A stretch of DNA of 45,251 nucleotides from Oscillospiraceae bacterium (GTDB lineage: Bacteria; Bacillota; Clostridia; Oscillospirales; Oscillospiraceae), in contig JAEDDG010000012.1 in assembly GCA_016293865.1 (NCBI GenBank), positions 1 through 45,251 on the forward strand, given 5' to 3'. Position numbers and translations under genes: made by a program. The notes under the pieces are model-generated. The model was not told the origin of the DNA. It did no database searches and saw nothing but the letters and a program-made list of their open reading frames with translations. Within the stretch, counting starts at the first letter, position 1. Each line of letters opens with the position of its first letter. Below, piece by piece: positions 6,309-14,473 of this stretch.

Positions 6309-7793
6309 TTATTTGTGGTAGAGCTTTTTCGTCTGATACTTGGGTTCGCAGGTCAGGTCAATGCCGAGTTTTTTCATGATCCCCTCATCGACCTGAGAGA
6401 GAATCACTGTGGAGTGGGCCTGACAGTGGCGCAGTGACGAAAGCTGGGCCATCGCTTTGGCGGCCATCGGTTCGGTTGCGGCGCAGATGGACAGGGAAAT
6501 CAGGACTTCGTCAGTGTGCAGTCTCGGATTGTGATTGCCCAGATGCCTGGTTTTCAGATCCTGTACCGGTTCAATAATTTTCGGGGAGATCAGATGCACA
6601 TCGTCGTCGATGCCGCCCAGGTGCTTCAGCGCATTGAGCAGCATTGCGGAGGTTGCGCCCAGAAGGCGGCTTGTCTTGCCGGTCACAACACAGCCGTCCG
6701 GAAGCTCAATGGCTGCCGCCGGCATGCCGGTTTCTTCCTCTTTGGCCAGCGCGGGAGCGACTGCGGCGCGGTTTTTCTCACTGATGCCGGCATTGTTCAT
6801 CAGAAGCTTGATTTTTGTGATGTCGGCGCCGTCAGACAAGCCCTTGCGCCGGTTGCAGCAGGCGGCATAGTAGCGGCGGATGATTTCGTCACAGGCTGCT
6901 TCACGCACGGCGGCATCGTCAAAAATGCAGAAGCCCGCCATATTTACGCCCATGTCCGTGGGAGAGTTGTACGGCGATTTGCCGTAGATTTTATCGAACA
7001 TAGCGGAAAGAACAGGGAAAATTTCCACATCCCGGTTGTAATTGACGGCGGTTTCGCCGTAAGCTTCCAGGTGATGGGGATCGATCATATTGACGTCGTT
7101 CAGATCAGCCGTGGCGGCCTCATACGCCATGTTCACCGGATGGCGCAGCGGAAGATTCCAGATGGGGAAGGTTTCAAATTTGGCATATCCGGCCTGAATG
7201 CCGCATTTGTTGTCGTGGTACAGCTGACTCAGGCAGGTGGCCATTTTGCCGCTGCCGGGGCCCGGCGCCGTAATCACGACAAGAGAGCGGGAGGTTTCAA
7301 TATATTCATTTTTCCCATACCCCTCGTCGCTGACAATGGATGCAATGTCATAGGGATAACCGGGAATCGGATAATGGCGGTAGACCTTGACACCCAGAGC
7401 CTCCAGCCGCTTCTGGAAGGCTTCTGCGGCCGGCTGTGCGCTGTACTGAGTCAGTACGACGCTGCCGACATACAGACCAAAGCCGCGGAAGGCGTCAATC
7501 AGACGCAGAACGTCCAGGTCATATGTAATCCCCAGGTCACCGCGTACTTTGTTCTTCTCGATGTCTGAGGAATTGATGACGATTACAATTTCCGCCTGAT
7601 CCTTCAGCTGGAGGAGCATGTTGATTTTACTGTCCGGCTTAAAGCCGGGGAGAACGCGGGATGCATGGTGATCGTCGAAGAGCTTGCCGCCGAATTCAAG
7701 GTAGAGCTTGCCGCCGAACTGGTCAATCCGCTTTTTAATCTGCTGTGATTGCAAAGTCAGGTATTTCTCGTTATCAAAACCGAGCCTGTACAC
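6309..7793 (-). CDS. DUF1846 domain-containing protein
   Basis: Full-length member of the DUF1846 family (about 500 aa, common in Firmicutes; biochemical role not established to my knowledge). The N-terminus GFDNEKYLTLQSQQI is the family signature, and APGPGSGKMA in the middle is a P-loop-like motif. I choose GTG 7793 because GGGGG lies eight bases before it and homologs begin right at this (M)..GFDNEKYL segment; an in-frame ATG at 7832 would add 13 atypical residues. A near-consensus promoter is at 7841-7869, so ATG 7832 would lie very close to the transcription start. Monocistronic by appearance. Confidence 0.85.
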   Translation of the reverse strand: MYRLGFDNEKYLTLQSQQIKKRIDQFGGKLYLEFGGKLFDDHHASRVLPGFKPDSKINMLLQLKDQAEIVIVINSSDIEKNKVRGDLGITYDLDVLRLIDAFRGFGLYVGSVVLTQYSAQPAAEAFQKRLEALGVKVYRHYPIPGYPYDIASIVSDEGYGKNEYIETSRSLVVITAPGPGSGKMATCLSQLYHDNKCGIQAGYAKFETFPIWNLPLRHPVNMAYEAATADLNDVNMIDPHHLEAYGETAVNYNRDVEIFPVLSAMFDKIYGKSPYNSPTDMGVNMAGFCIFDDAAVREAACDEIIRRYYAACCNRRKGLSDGADITKIKLLMNNAGISEKNRAAVAPALAKEEETGMPAAAIELPDGCVVTGKTSRLLGATSAMLLNALKHLGGIDDDVHLISPKIIEPVQDLKTRHLGNHNPRLHTDEVLISLSICAATEPMAAKAMAQLSSLRHCQAHSTVILSQVDEGIMKKLGIDLTCEPKYQTKKLYHK

Positions 7794-7840
7794 GTTTGTT
7801 TCCCCCTGTATATGTAAAAAGTCAAAAAACATTTATTATA

Positions 7841-7869
7841 ATTCTACGGTTTTTTCCAACATTCGTCAA
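7841..7869 (-). promoter_or_regulatory. Promoter of the DUF1846 gene
   Basis: On the minus strand, TTGACG (7869-7864), 17 bases, then TAGAAT (7846-7841). Confidence 0.6.
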
Positions 7870-7952
7870 GACCCGGCTGCACGTATGCGGCGTTAATCAC
7901 GGAATGCGGATAAAATCTGCCGCCGGCGGACGTGCCGGCGGCAGAGGGCAGA

Positions 7953-8120
7953 TTAAAGACCGATGGCGTCGGAAATGTTCTCAACAATTTCCCCGGCAGT
8001 CTTCAGAGCTTTGCCGGTAACGCTCTTCATGTTTTTCTTTTTCGGCGTGACCGCCATGCCAACGACTGCGCCGGCAACCATGCCGATGCCCATGCCTTTA
8101 ATGAAGTCCATGCTGTTCAT
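7953..8120 (-). CDS. YtxH-like small protein (55 aa)
   Basis: ATG 8120 follows GGAGGT at six-base spacing. One Gly/Ala/Met-rich hydrophobic segment (GMGIGMVAGAVVGMAV, residues 9-24) is followed by a lysine-rich turn and an amphipathic helix. This is the layout of YtxH-type envelope proteins: an N-terminal membrane anchor and a helical cytoplasmic tail. A second in-frame ATG three codons on is possible. It lies head-to-head with the TIGR04076-type gene. Function not established. Confidence 0.7.
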   Translation of the reverse strand: MNSMDFIKGMGIGMVAGAVVGMAVTPKKKNMKSVTGKALKTAGEIVENISDAIGL

Positions 8121-8180
8121 TTCAGCACCTCCTGAATTGTAACTGCATTGCTTAGTATGCCCCGCTGCGGTAAAATAATC

Positions 8181-8209
8181 TTGCTGTACAATGTAAATTC
8201 TGGTATCAT
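8181..8209 (+). promoter_or_regulatory. Promoter of the TIGR04076-type gene
   Basis: TTGCTG (8181-8186), 17 bases, TATCAT (8204-8209), upstream of the GTG at 8235. Confidence 0.5.
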
Positions 8210-8234
8210 CGAAAAAAAGAAAAGAGGTCTGGAC

Positions 8235-8546
8235 GTGGAGAATCATCTAACAATACAGAAGCATCAGGTTCAAATCACGGTGATGAAAAAGCTGTACAAT
8301 CCGGAGCTGGTCGAGGCTTATGCGGCCAATCCTTCGGCCTGGTCGCCCTGCACGCATTTTGAGGTCGGCGATTCGTTTGTCACAAGTCCGGAGCGGCCAT
8401 GGGACATGCCGGAGGGATTCTGCGGCTGGGCGTGGGCGGATATTCAGCGCACGGTGTACGGCATGGCGCGCGGCGGACAGGATGTGTTTGTCACATGCTG
8501 CACGGACGGTTACCGGCCGGTGATTTTTAAACTGGAAAAGCTGTAA
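8235..8546 (+). CDS. TIGR04076 family protein (103 aa)
   Basis: Small soluble protein with the family pattern: KKLYNPELVEAY near the start, PCTHFEVGDSFV, then PEGFCGWAWADIQ and a final CCTDGYRPVIFKLEKL. Cysteines in PC, FC and CC are conserved in this group and suggest metal or redox chemistry, but no role is established. GTG 8235 is chosen because AAAGAGG lies eight bases before it; the next in-frame methionine would remove the conserved beta strand before KKLYNP. Confidence 0.8.
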   Translation: MENHLTIQKHQVQITVMKKLYNPELVEAYAANPSAWSPCTHFEVGDSFVTSPERPWDMPEGFCGWAWADIQRTVYGMARGGQDVFVTCCTDGYRPVIFKLEKL

Positions 8547-8593
8547 GATGCGGGCGGAGGCGCCTGACAATTTTTTGCCTGGAGATGCTGACG

Positions 8594-9832
8594 ATGGATA
8601 AAGTCAAACGTTTTTTCAGAAGGACGAAGACATCCAGCCGTGTTTTGGTACTCGCCTGGATCATGATCCTTTTGCTCTTGCTGGTGGGTGAGGCGGCAGG
8701 GCTTGCCGACGTGGATTCCAAATGGATTCTGCTGACTGCACACATATTTCTGGTGCCTGTCCTGATTATTGAGCTGTGCGGGAATCCGGTTCTGCTGGAG
8801 AACGATTCAAAGTTCTTCAGATTCCTGTCTGAAACGAAAATCATCAGCCGGATTCTGTTCGGGTGCTGGCTTTTGTTCGGAACACTCAGTGTCGGTTATG
8901 AAGCAGCCTATTTTATTTACTCGATACCGTTAACGGCTTTCTGTACGCTGCTGCCGGCGGTCGTGATCGAAGCGGATGCCCGGATTAAAAAAGGCAGGCG
9001 CTGGAAGCAGAAAATGGAAAGGCGCGCCGCTTGGAAAAAACAGACCGGCGGCAGATACATTGGCCCGTGCAGAATACTCGGTTTTGCCGCGCTGGCTTTT
9101 GCTGTGCTGATGGCCATTCTGGGGCTTTCCTCCAATTCAAATCCGGAGACATATGCGCCCAATAATCTGTATCCGGCGTATACATTCGGTGCTGTCGGTG
9201 TGATTCTGCTGCTGATTTCACTGAGAGATCCGAAAACACAGCGGGAGGCGATGGAGCGGAGGCAGGCCGAGGCAGAAAAAAGAAGAGTGGCGCTTTATCA
9301 GAAAGCCATCGAAAGCGGCGTTTATCTCAGCATTGAACAGATTGAAAAACTGGAAAAAGGAATTGAATTGCCCCTGGTGGATGTTCCTGTATTTCTGCAT
9401 GCCGGTGAATTCGCCGTCTATTTTTCGAAGGCAACCAGACAGATCATAAAAAACCGCATAATCGGCAGCACCGGCAGTTACGGCGGCGGCTCGTTCAGCC
9501 TGACAAAGAATTTATCCGTGCATGCCGGAGAGAGCGCCAGCCAGGCGGTGTATGGGGATGTCCCTCTGCATTATGAAGGCAGATTTGTGATTACAAATGA
9601 AAGAGTGATTTTTTTAAGCGATCAGAAAGGATTCGAACTCCGTCACAGCAAGCTGACAGCTGCTACTGTCTATTTGGATGCCATGTCGTTCCAGGCCGGG
9701 AGCCATTCCTATGTGGTTCTTCTGCCGTATGTGCGGCTGGCAGCACAGGCTTTTGACGGGATTCGCCTGGGCGAAATTCCTGTGGCGGCTCCCGACGGTA
9801 TGCGGTCCGGTGCTGACGTGCCGGAGGAATAA
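8594..9832 (+). CDS. Unrecognised membrane protein with C-terminal PH/GRAM-like region
   Basis: About 412 aa. Four to six hydrophobic segments lie in the first 200 residues: near residues 15-35, 40-60, 80-120 (probably two), and a pair around 150-215. A highly charged helix follows (REAMERRQAEAEKRR), then a C-terminal region with GRFVITNERVIFLSD. That last motif is typical of bacterial PH/GRAM-like folds, which bind lipid or protein at the membrane face. I do not recognise the whole. ATG 8594 is chosen over ATG 8585 because GGAG at 8581-8584 directly abuts the earlier ATG but is nine bases from the later one. Ends at a bidirectional terminator shared with the NagA-like gene. Confidence 0.7.
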   Translation: MDKVKRFFRRTKTSSRVLVLAWIMILLLLLVGEAAGLADVDSKWILLTAHIFLVPVLIIELCGNPVLLENDSKFFRFLSETKIISRILFGCWLLFGTLSVGYEAAYFIYSIPLTAFCTLLPAVVIEADARIKKGRRWKQKMERRAAWKKQTGGRYIGPCRILGFAALAFAVLMAILGLSSNSNPETYAPNNLYPAYTFGAVGVILLLISLRDPKTQREAMERRQAEAEKRRVALYQKAIESGVYLSIEQIEKLEKGIELPLVDVPVFLHAGEFAVYFSKATRQIIKNRIIGSTGSYGGGSFSLTKNLSVHAGESASQAVYGDVPLHYEGRFVITNERVIFLSDQKGFELRHSKLTAATVYLDAMSFQAGSHSYVVLLPYVRLAAQAFDGIRLGEIPVAAPDGMRSGADVPEE

Positions 9833-9881
9833 AACAGGATGCGGCGCCGCAAAAACGGACTGAGACGCCCTGAACAATAAC

Positions 9882-9917
9882 AAAAGACCGGATGGCATCA
9901 TCCATCCGGTCTTTTTT
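9882..9917. terminator. Bidirectional terminator between convergent genes
   Basis: A 14-bp stem (9882-9895 with 9902-9915), loop CATCAT, with a T run on the plus strand and a shorter A/T flank on the other. It serves the membrane-protein gene and the NagA-like gene. Confidence 0.8.
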
Positions 9918-9932
9918 TGTGCCGCTGTGCCG

Positions 9933-11030
9933 TTAAAAATCCTTCCGGACGAGCTTTCCGCCGAGGACAACGCCGCGGACCTGCAGATCCTGGTCAAGGA
10001 TTACAAGGTCGGCCGCTTTGCCCGGGGCGATTGAGCCGCGCCGGTCATAAAGGCCGACGGTTTTTGCAGGCGTTGCCGACGCCATGCGGATCAGCTCCAC
10101 GAGGCCTGCGCCGGTATGTTTTTGCATGTTGCGTATGGCCACGGAGAGGGTGAGCCGGCTTCCGTAGAGCTCGCCGTTGATGATGTTGACGTCAGATCCT
10201 GCTGTATCGCCGCCTGCGCAGCAGTCGCTGACCAGAGCGATGCGGTCCGGTCCCTTGCACTTGTAAATCAGCTTCAGGTAGTACGGACGGACGTGTCCGC
10301 CCAGGGAATCGGCGATCACTTCGGCTGTCATCCTGTCGTCGAAAAGGACGAACTGGTCAGAACCGGGCTCCCGCGTGCCGGCAAAGCGCGGCGCCGGCTC
10401 TCCGGTACCGCAGAGCATGTGGCTGCCGACGCGCAGGCCGTAATTGAGATACTTCTCCAGAAGCTCAGGCGTCGCTTTGGAGTAACAGACGGCCAGCACA
10501 ATGCCGGCACGCTGGACTGCAGCGGCAAAATCCTCTGCGCCGGGCTGGGCCGGGTCAAAGGTCCACTGGCGGATCAGATCACTGCCGGCCTCAAGCAGCC
10601 GGGTGTATTCCTCCTGATCAATGGGCCAGGGGGAGCCCCCCTCGCTTCCGAGCGACGGATCAAGATACGGCCCTTCCATATGGATACCGCGGATGCAGCT
10701 GTCAGGTCCCATGGCAGCGCGGATATTTCTGAATGCCTTCTCAAAGGAATATGTGCCGGCGTTGCGCCAGAGAGAACAGAGCAGGGAAGTGGTACCGGCA
10801 TTCAGATGCCATGCGGCTGCCTGTGCCGGCTCATCAAAAAACCAGTGCGCGCCGCTTCCGTGGCAGTGAATATCCACAAATCCGGGGGCGAGGTACATGC
10901 CCTGCAGGTCAATGCCGCCGCTTTCCCGATCCTTTGTGCAAATCCGGGAAATGATGCCGTCCTCTGCTGCCAGGCTGGCGCCGGGAATAAGTCTGTCCTC
11001 CATGATCAGCGTGCAGTTTTTGAAAATCAT
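9933..11030 (-). CDS. nagA: N-acetylglucosamine-6-phosphate deacetylase-like amidohydrolase
   Basis: Amidohydrolase fold: short N-terminal beta domain, APGFVDIHCHGS metal motif (H55, H57), HMEGPYLDP (metal/substrate glutamate), and a final GSIAPGKAADLVILD. NagA removes acetate from GlcNAc-6-phosphate so it can enter glycolysis. The middle is divergent: the usual TH.FNAM motif is replaced by SHMLCGTGEP, and the DG.H segment by SLGGHVRP; VSDCC stands where TDA-type aspartates occur. Substrate could therefore be another N-acetyl sugar phosphate. ATG 11030 has GGAGG just before. It lies 17 bases after lctD on the same strand, so it may be cotranscribed; a permease or glucosamine-6-phosphate deaminase is not adjacent. 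Confidence 0.75.
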   Translation of the reverse strand: MIFKNCTLIMEDRLIPGASLAAEDGIISRICTKDRESGGIDLQGMYLAPGFVDIHCHGSGAHWFFDEPAQAAAWHLNAGTTSLLCSLWRNAGTYSFEKAFRNIRAAMGPDSCIRGIHMEGPYLDPSLGSEGGSPWPIDQEEYTRLLEAGSDLIRQWTFDPAQPGAEDFAAAVQRAGIVLAVCYSKATPELLEKYLNYGLRVGSHMLCGTGEPAPRFAGTREPGSDQFVLFDDRMTAEVIADSLGGHVRPYYLKLIYKCKGPDRIALVSDCCAGGDTAGSDVNIINGELYGSRLTLSVAIRNMQKHTGAGLVELIRMASATPAKTVGLYDRRGSIAPGKAADLVILDQDLQVRGVVLGGKLVRKDF

Positions 11031-11047
11031 AGCTGTCCTCCAGAAAA

Positions 11048-12445
11048 TTAAAAGATTTTGCCGGGATTCAGAATCCAGTTCGGATCAAATGCGTGTTTGA
11101 TGCCCCGCATCAGTTCAAGGTTTTCTTCCGGAACAGAATCTTTCAGATAGGGCTTCTTGGCCCATCCGATTCCGTGCTCTCCGGACACATGTCCGCCGAG
11201 CGCCCGGGCTTTTTCGTAGATCAGATCCATAGCCTGATGCATGCGCGTTTCCCACTGTTCTTCAGTCAGGTCGTCTTTGAGAATGTATGCATGCAGATTC
11301 CCGTCGCCCGCATGGCCGAAGCTCTTGATGCGGATGCCCACAGCTTCAGATAGGCTGTGGAGATACTCCACCATTTCACCCACTGATTTGCGCGGAACAA
11401 CCATGTCTGCCTCGTCCATGTAGGTTGTGGAGCCCTTGATCGCCTCCAGGAAAGCGCCGCGGGCCTTCCAGATGGTTTCGTCGCGCTCTTCCGTATCGGA
11501 GATCAGAACATCCAGCGCGCCCTGTTCCAGGCAGATCTGCGCAACGCTCTCATACTCAGCCTCAATCTCTTCCGTGGTTTCACCGTCAAATTTCAGAAGC
11601 AGATAGGCGTCAGACTGTTTGTCAGGGAATTTTTTACCCAGATAGTTTTCAGCGTCCTCAATGACGTTGCGGTTCATGAATTCGATGGCAGTCGGGACGG
11701 CCCTTGAACGGACAATGACCGGAACGGTTCGGATGGCCTGGGCCATGGTTGGGAAGGGAACAAGAAGACTGATGGTTTTTCTGGGAAGCGGCAGCAGGCG
11801 CAGTGTTGCGCGCGTAATGAGGCCGAGGGTGCCTTCTGACCCCACCATCAGATCTTTCAACGCATATCCGGAACTGCTTTTCGCCACTTTACCGCCGAAT
11901 TCAACGATTTTTCCGTTCGGAAGCACCACTTCGAGCGTATGCACATAATCGCGCGTCACCCCGTATTTCACGGCGCGCATGCCGCCGGCGTTTGTGCTGA
12001 TGTTGCCGCCGATGGTGGCGGATTTCTCGCCGGGATCCGGCGGATAAAAAAGCCCCTGTGCTTCCACAGCCGCGGCCAGTTCCATCAGAAGAACGCCGGG
12101 TTCAACGGTTACCGTCAGATTATCCTCGTCAATTTCCAGAATGTGATTCATCAGCGTGGTGTCCAGCATGATGCCGTGGGCCATGGCCACAGAGGCGCCC
12201 ACAAGGCCGGTGCCGGCGCCGCGCGGCGTGACGGGAATGTGCTGTGTGTTGGCATAGGCCATAACGGCCGACGCTTCCCGGGCGGAGACAATCTGCACGA
12301 CAACATCCGGCCTGCTGCTGGCGCCGCCCAGCTCGTCATGACTGTATTCCTCGGCCAGTGCGTCTCCGAAGAGAACACGGGCAGGGTCGCTGACAGCGCT
12401 GCGGATAAAGTCCAGGTCACAGCTGTCAAAGGCTTTGTAATTCAT
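11048..12445 (-). CDS. lctD: FAD-linked lactate dehydrogenase subunit (GlcD/LctD type)
   Basis: FAD-binding oxidase of the GlcD/D-lactate dehydrogenase family, 465 aa, full length. Visible are the PP-loop-type TPRGAGTGLVGASVA (FAD binding), GEKSATIGGNISTNAGG, VGSEGTLGLIT and the C-terminal SFGHAGDGNLHAYIL and GEHGIGWAKKPYL motifs that place the substrate. Because it sits directly after EtfB and EtfA genes (4-base overlap with lctC), it matches LctD of the electron-bifurcating LctBCD complex of Acetobacterium. That complex oxidises lactate with NAD+, driven by reduced ferredoxin. Another 2-hydroxyacid substrate cannot be excluded. Confidence 0.85.
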   Translation of the reverse strand: MNYKAFDSCDLDFIRSAVSDPARVLFGDALAEEYSHDELGGASSRPDVVVQIVSAREASAVMAYANTQHIPVTPRGAGTGLVGASVAMAHGIMLDTTLMNHILEIDEDNLTVTVEPGVLLMELAAAVEAQGLFYPPDPGEKSATIGGNISTNAGGMRAVKYGVTRDYVHTLEVVLPNGKIVEFGGKVAKSSSGYALKDLMVGSEGTLGLITRATLRLLPLPRKTISLLVPFPTMAQAIRTVPVIVRSRAVPTAIEFMNRNVIEDAENYLGKKFPDKQSDAYLLLKFDGETTEEIEAEYESVAQICLEQGALDVLISDTEERDETIWKARGAFLEAIKGSTTYMDEADMVVPRKSVGEMVEYLHSLSEAVGIRIKSFGHAGDGNLHAYILKDDLTEEQWETRMHQAMDLIYEKARALGGHVSGEHGIGWAKKPYLKDSVPEENLELMRGIKHAFDPNWILNPGKIF

Positions 12446-13635
12446 CTGTCTGCCTCCTTTTTTGCCTGGATTTTCCGGATCAGTTCGGGGATGATCCCGT
12501 ACAGGTCTCCGACAATTCCGTAGTGCGCGATTTTGAAAATCGGCGCGTTCGGATCGCTGTTGATGGCAAAAATTGTGTCAGAGTTGTTCATGCCGGCGGC
12601 GAACTGGACGCTGCCGGATACGCCGGCGGTGATGATCAGCTTCGGCCGTACAGTACGGCCGCTGAGGCCGATCTGGCGTTTTGCATCCATCCAGCCGCGC
12701 TCGGCCAGCGGACGCGTACAGGCGAGCTGGCCGCCCAGAAGTCCGGCCAGCGTTTCCAGCATGGCAAGATCCTCCTCTTTTTTTATACCGCGGCCGGCGG
12801 CCACCAGGACGTCAGACGCCTCAATAAACTGTTCCTGTTCCTTCCGTGCGATGCGGAGAACCTCCACACCGGAGGAGAGATCCAGCCCGGCGCAGGAACA
12901 GCGGATCACTTCCCCGGAGGGATCGGACCGCTGCGGCGCACGCATGACCTTATAGCGGACGGTTGCCATCTGCGGACGATGGTTGGGCGTCTTGATATGT
13001 GCCATGATGTTGCCGCCGAAGGCGGGGCGGATCTGGGACAGGTCAGAGTTTTCGTTCATTTCCAGTACGGTGCAGTCAGCAGTCAGACCGGTTTTCAGGC
13101 GTGCTGCAACGCGCGGCGCCAGCTGCCGTCCCACAGTCGTCGCGCCGACGAGAATGGAGCCGGGTTTTACAGTGTTGACAAAATGCGTAAAAGCAGCCGC
13201 GTACGGCTCGCAGCGGAAATATTTCAGCTGCGGATCATCATAGACATAGATTTTGTCCGCACCGTACCGCCGCAGGCGCTGCGCAGCCTCGTCCATACCG
13301 CTGCCGATCAGCAGCACGTATACCGGCTGCTCGATGACGGCGGCCAGCTCTCTGGCCTTTCCGATCAGCTCACAGGTCACGGGATGAATTTCACCCTCCG
13401 TCTGATCTGCATATACGGCGATGCCGCGCCAGGCGGCTTTGTCCAGCCGCGGCGTTTCATCCTGCTGGATTTCAGCGGCGCCGGGCGGGCCTTTTTTGAC
13501 ACAGAGGCCGCACATCCGGCAGCCCGCGCCGGCGTGAATGCTGCCGCCCGCATATTCCAGCGCGCCGAAGGGACAGAGGGACAGAAATGCATAGCGGTCA
13601 ATGATTTTGTCCTGATGGATAATCAGCTTTGCCAT
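12442..13635 (-). CDS. lctC: Electron transfer flavoprotein alpha subunit with N-terminal Fe-S segment
   Basis: EtfA/FixB family with the FAD-binding C-terminal domain (GLSGRTVRPKLIITAGVSG, then NSDPNAPIFKIAHYGIVGD). The first 70 residues carry a ferredoxin-like segment with CPFGAL (C21) and CRMCGLC (C39, C42, C45). Four ligands for one [4Fe-4S] cluster can be drawn from these, while a glycine stands where a second-cluster cysteine would be. Such an N-terminal cluster is known for EtfA subunits of bifurcating lactate dehydrogenase and caffeyl-CoA reductase. It starts at ATG 13635 after AGGAGGGG and is followed with overlap by lctD and preceded by lctB. Confidence 0.85.
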   Translation of the reverse strand: MAKLIIHQDKIIDRYAFLSLCPFGALEYAGGSIHAGAGCRMCGLCVKKGPPGAAEIQQDETPRLDKAAWRGIAVYADQTEGEIHPVTCELIGKARELAAVIEQPVYVLLIGSGMDEAAQRLRRYGADKIYVYDDPQLKYFRCEPYAAAFTHFVNTVKPGSILVGATTVGRQLAPRVAARLKTGLTADCTVLEMNENSDLSQIRPAFGGNIMAHIKTPNHRPQMATVRYKVMRAPQRSDPSGEVIRCSCAGLDLSSGVEVLRIARKEQEQFIEASDVLVAAGRGIKKEEDLAMLETLAGLLGGQLACTRPLAERGWMDAKRQIGLSGRTVRPKLIITAGVSGSVQFAAGMNNSDTIFAINSDPNAPIFKIAHYGIVGDLYGIIPELIRKIQAKKEADR

Positions 13636-13646
13636 TTCGACCCCTC

Positions 13647-14435
13647 CTATATAAATTTCATGTCGCTGAGCCGGTCAAAAAGACGCTGCGTCAGCGCGGG
13701 CGCGTCGCCGGTCCAGAGTTCCCGGTCGCCATGAGGCTCCGGCGGAAAAATGCGCTGGACCTGCGTGGGTGAGCCGCTGAGACCGTAATGTTCAGGATCG
13801 GTATCCGACATATCGTCCAGACTCCAGACAGTGATTTCACGGTCGGCAGACGCTTTTTTGCGCAGATAAGAGGGCAGACGCGGCATAAAGATGTCCTTGT
13901 CCACCGACAGAAGGCAGGGAAATGCGATGCGGGAAATTTCAACGGCGTCCGGCAGCTCCATGCGGACGGTGATGTCGCCTTCCCGCAGCTGCTCAATACC
14001 GCGGACATTGGCGGCGCAGGGAATATTCAGCCACTCCGATATCTCTGGTCCGACCTGTGCAGTATCGCCGTCTGTGGTCTGCTTGCCGGTGAGAATCAGG
14101 TCAAAGCCGCCCAGCCTCCGGATGGCCTGACTCAGTGCGCGGCTTGTGGCCAGAACGTCTGCGCCGGCGAACCGCCGGTCAGACAGCAGCACGCCGTGAT
14201 CGGCGCCCATGGCAAAAGCCTCCCGCAGGACGGTTCGTGCCTGGTCCGGACCCATGGTGACGGCGGTAATCTCGCCGCCGGCCTGTTCCCGGATGCGCAG
14301 CGCGGTCTCCAGGGCGTAGAGGTCGTATGGGTTCATTTTGGACTCCGTCCCGCTGCGCTTCAGCACGCCGGTGACAGGGTCAACGTCGACTTTGTTTGAA
14401 GCGGGGACCTGTTTGATGCAAACGACAATATGCAT
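13647..14435 (-). CDS. lctB: Electron transfer flavoprotein beta subunit
   Basis: EtfB/FixA family, 262 aa. It begins with the typical MHIVVCIKQVPAS and holds MNPYDLYALE, VTMGPDQA and the LTGKQTTDGDTAQVGP nucleotide-binding motif. In bifurcating enzymes this subunit carries the flavin at which NAD+ and ferredoxin electrons meet. It lies 11 bases before lctC. The gap to the upstream ABC gene is only 38 bases, with no clear terminator, so readthrough from the ABC operon is possible. Confidence 0.85.
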   Translation of the reverse strand: MHIVVCIKQVPASNKVDVDPVTGVLKRSGTESKMNPYDLYALETALRIREQAGGEITAVTMGPDQARTVLREAFAMGADHGVLLSDRRFAGADVLATSRALSQAIRRLGGFDLILTGKQTTDGDTAQVGPEISEWLNIPCAANVRGIEQLREGDITVRMELPDAVEISRIAFPCLLSVDKDIFMPRLPSYLRKKASADREITVWSLDDMSDTDPEHYGLSGSPTQVQRIFPPEPHGDRELWTGDAPALTQRLFDRLSDMKFI

Positions 14436-14473
14436 GGATCATTCGCCTCCTGTGTCAGAATTCAGCTGAAAGG

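Noticed and set aside
6516..7568. 350-aa plus-strand ORF
   Set aside because: Antisense shadow of the DUF1846 gene; His/Gly/Ala-rich composition and no RBS.
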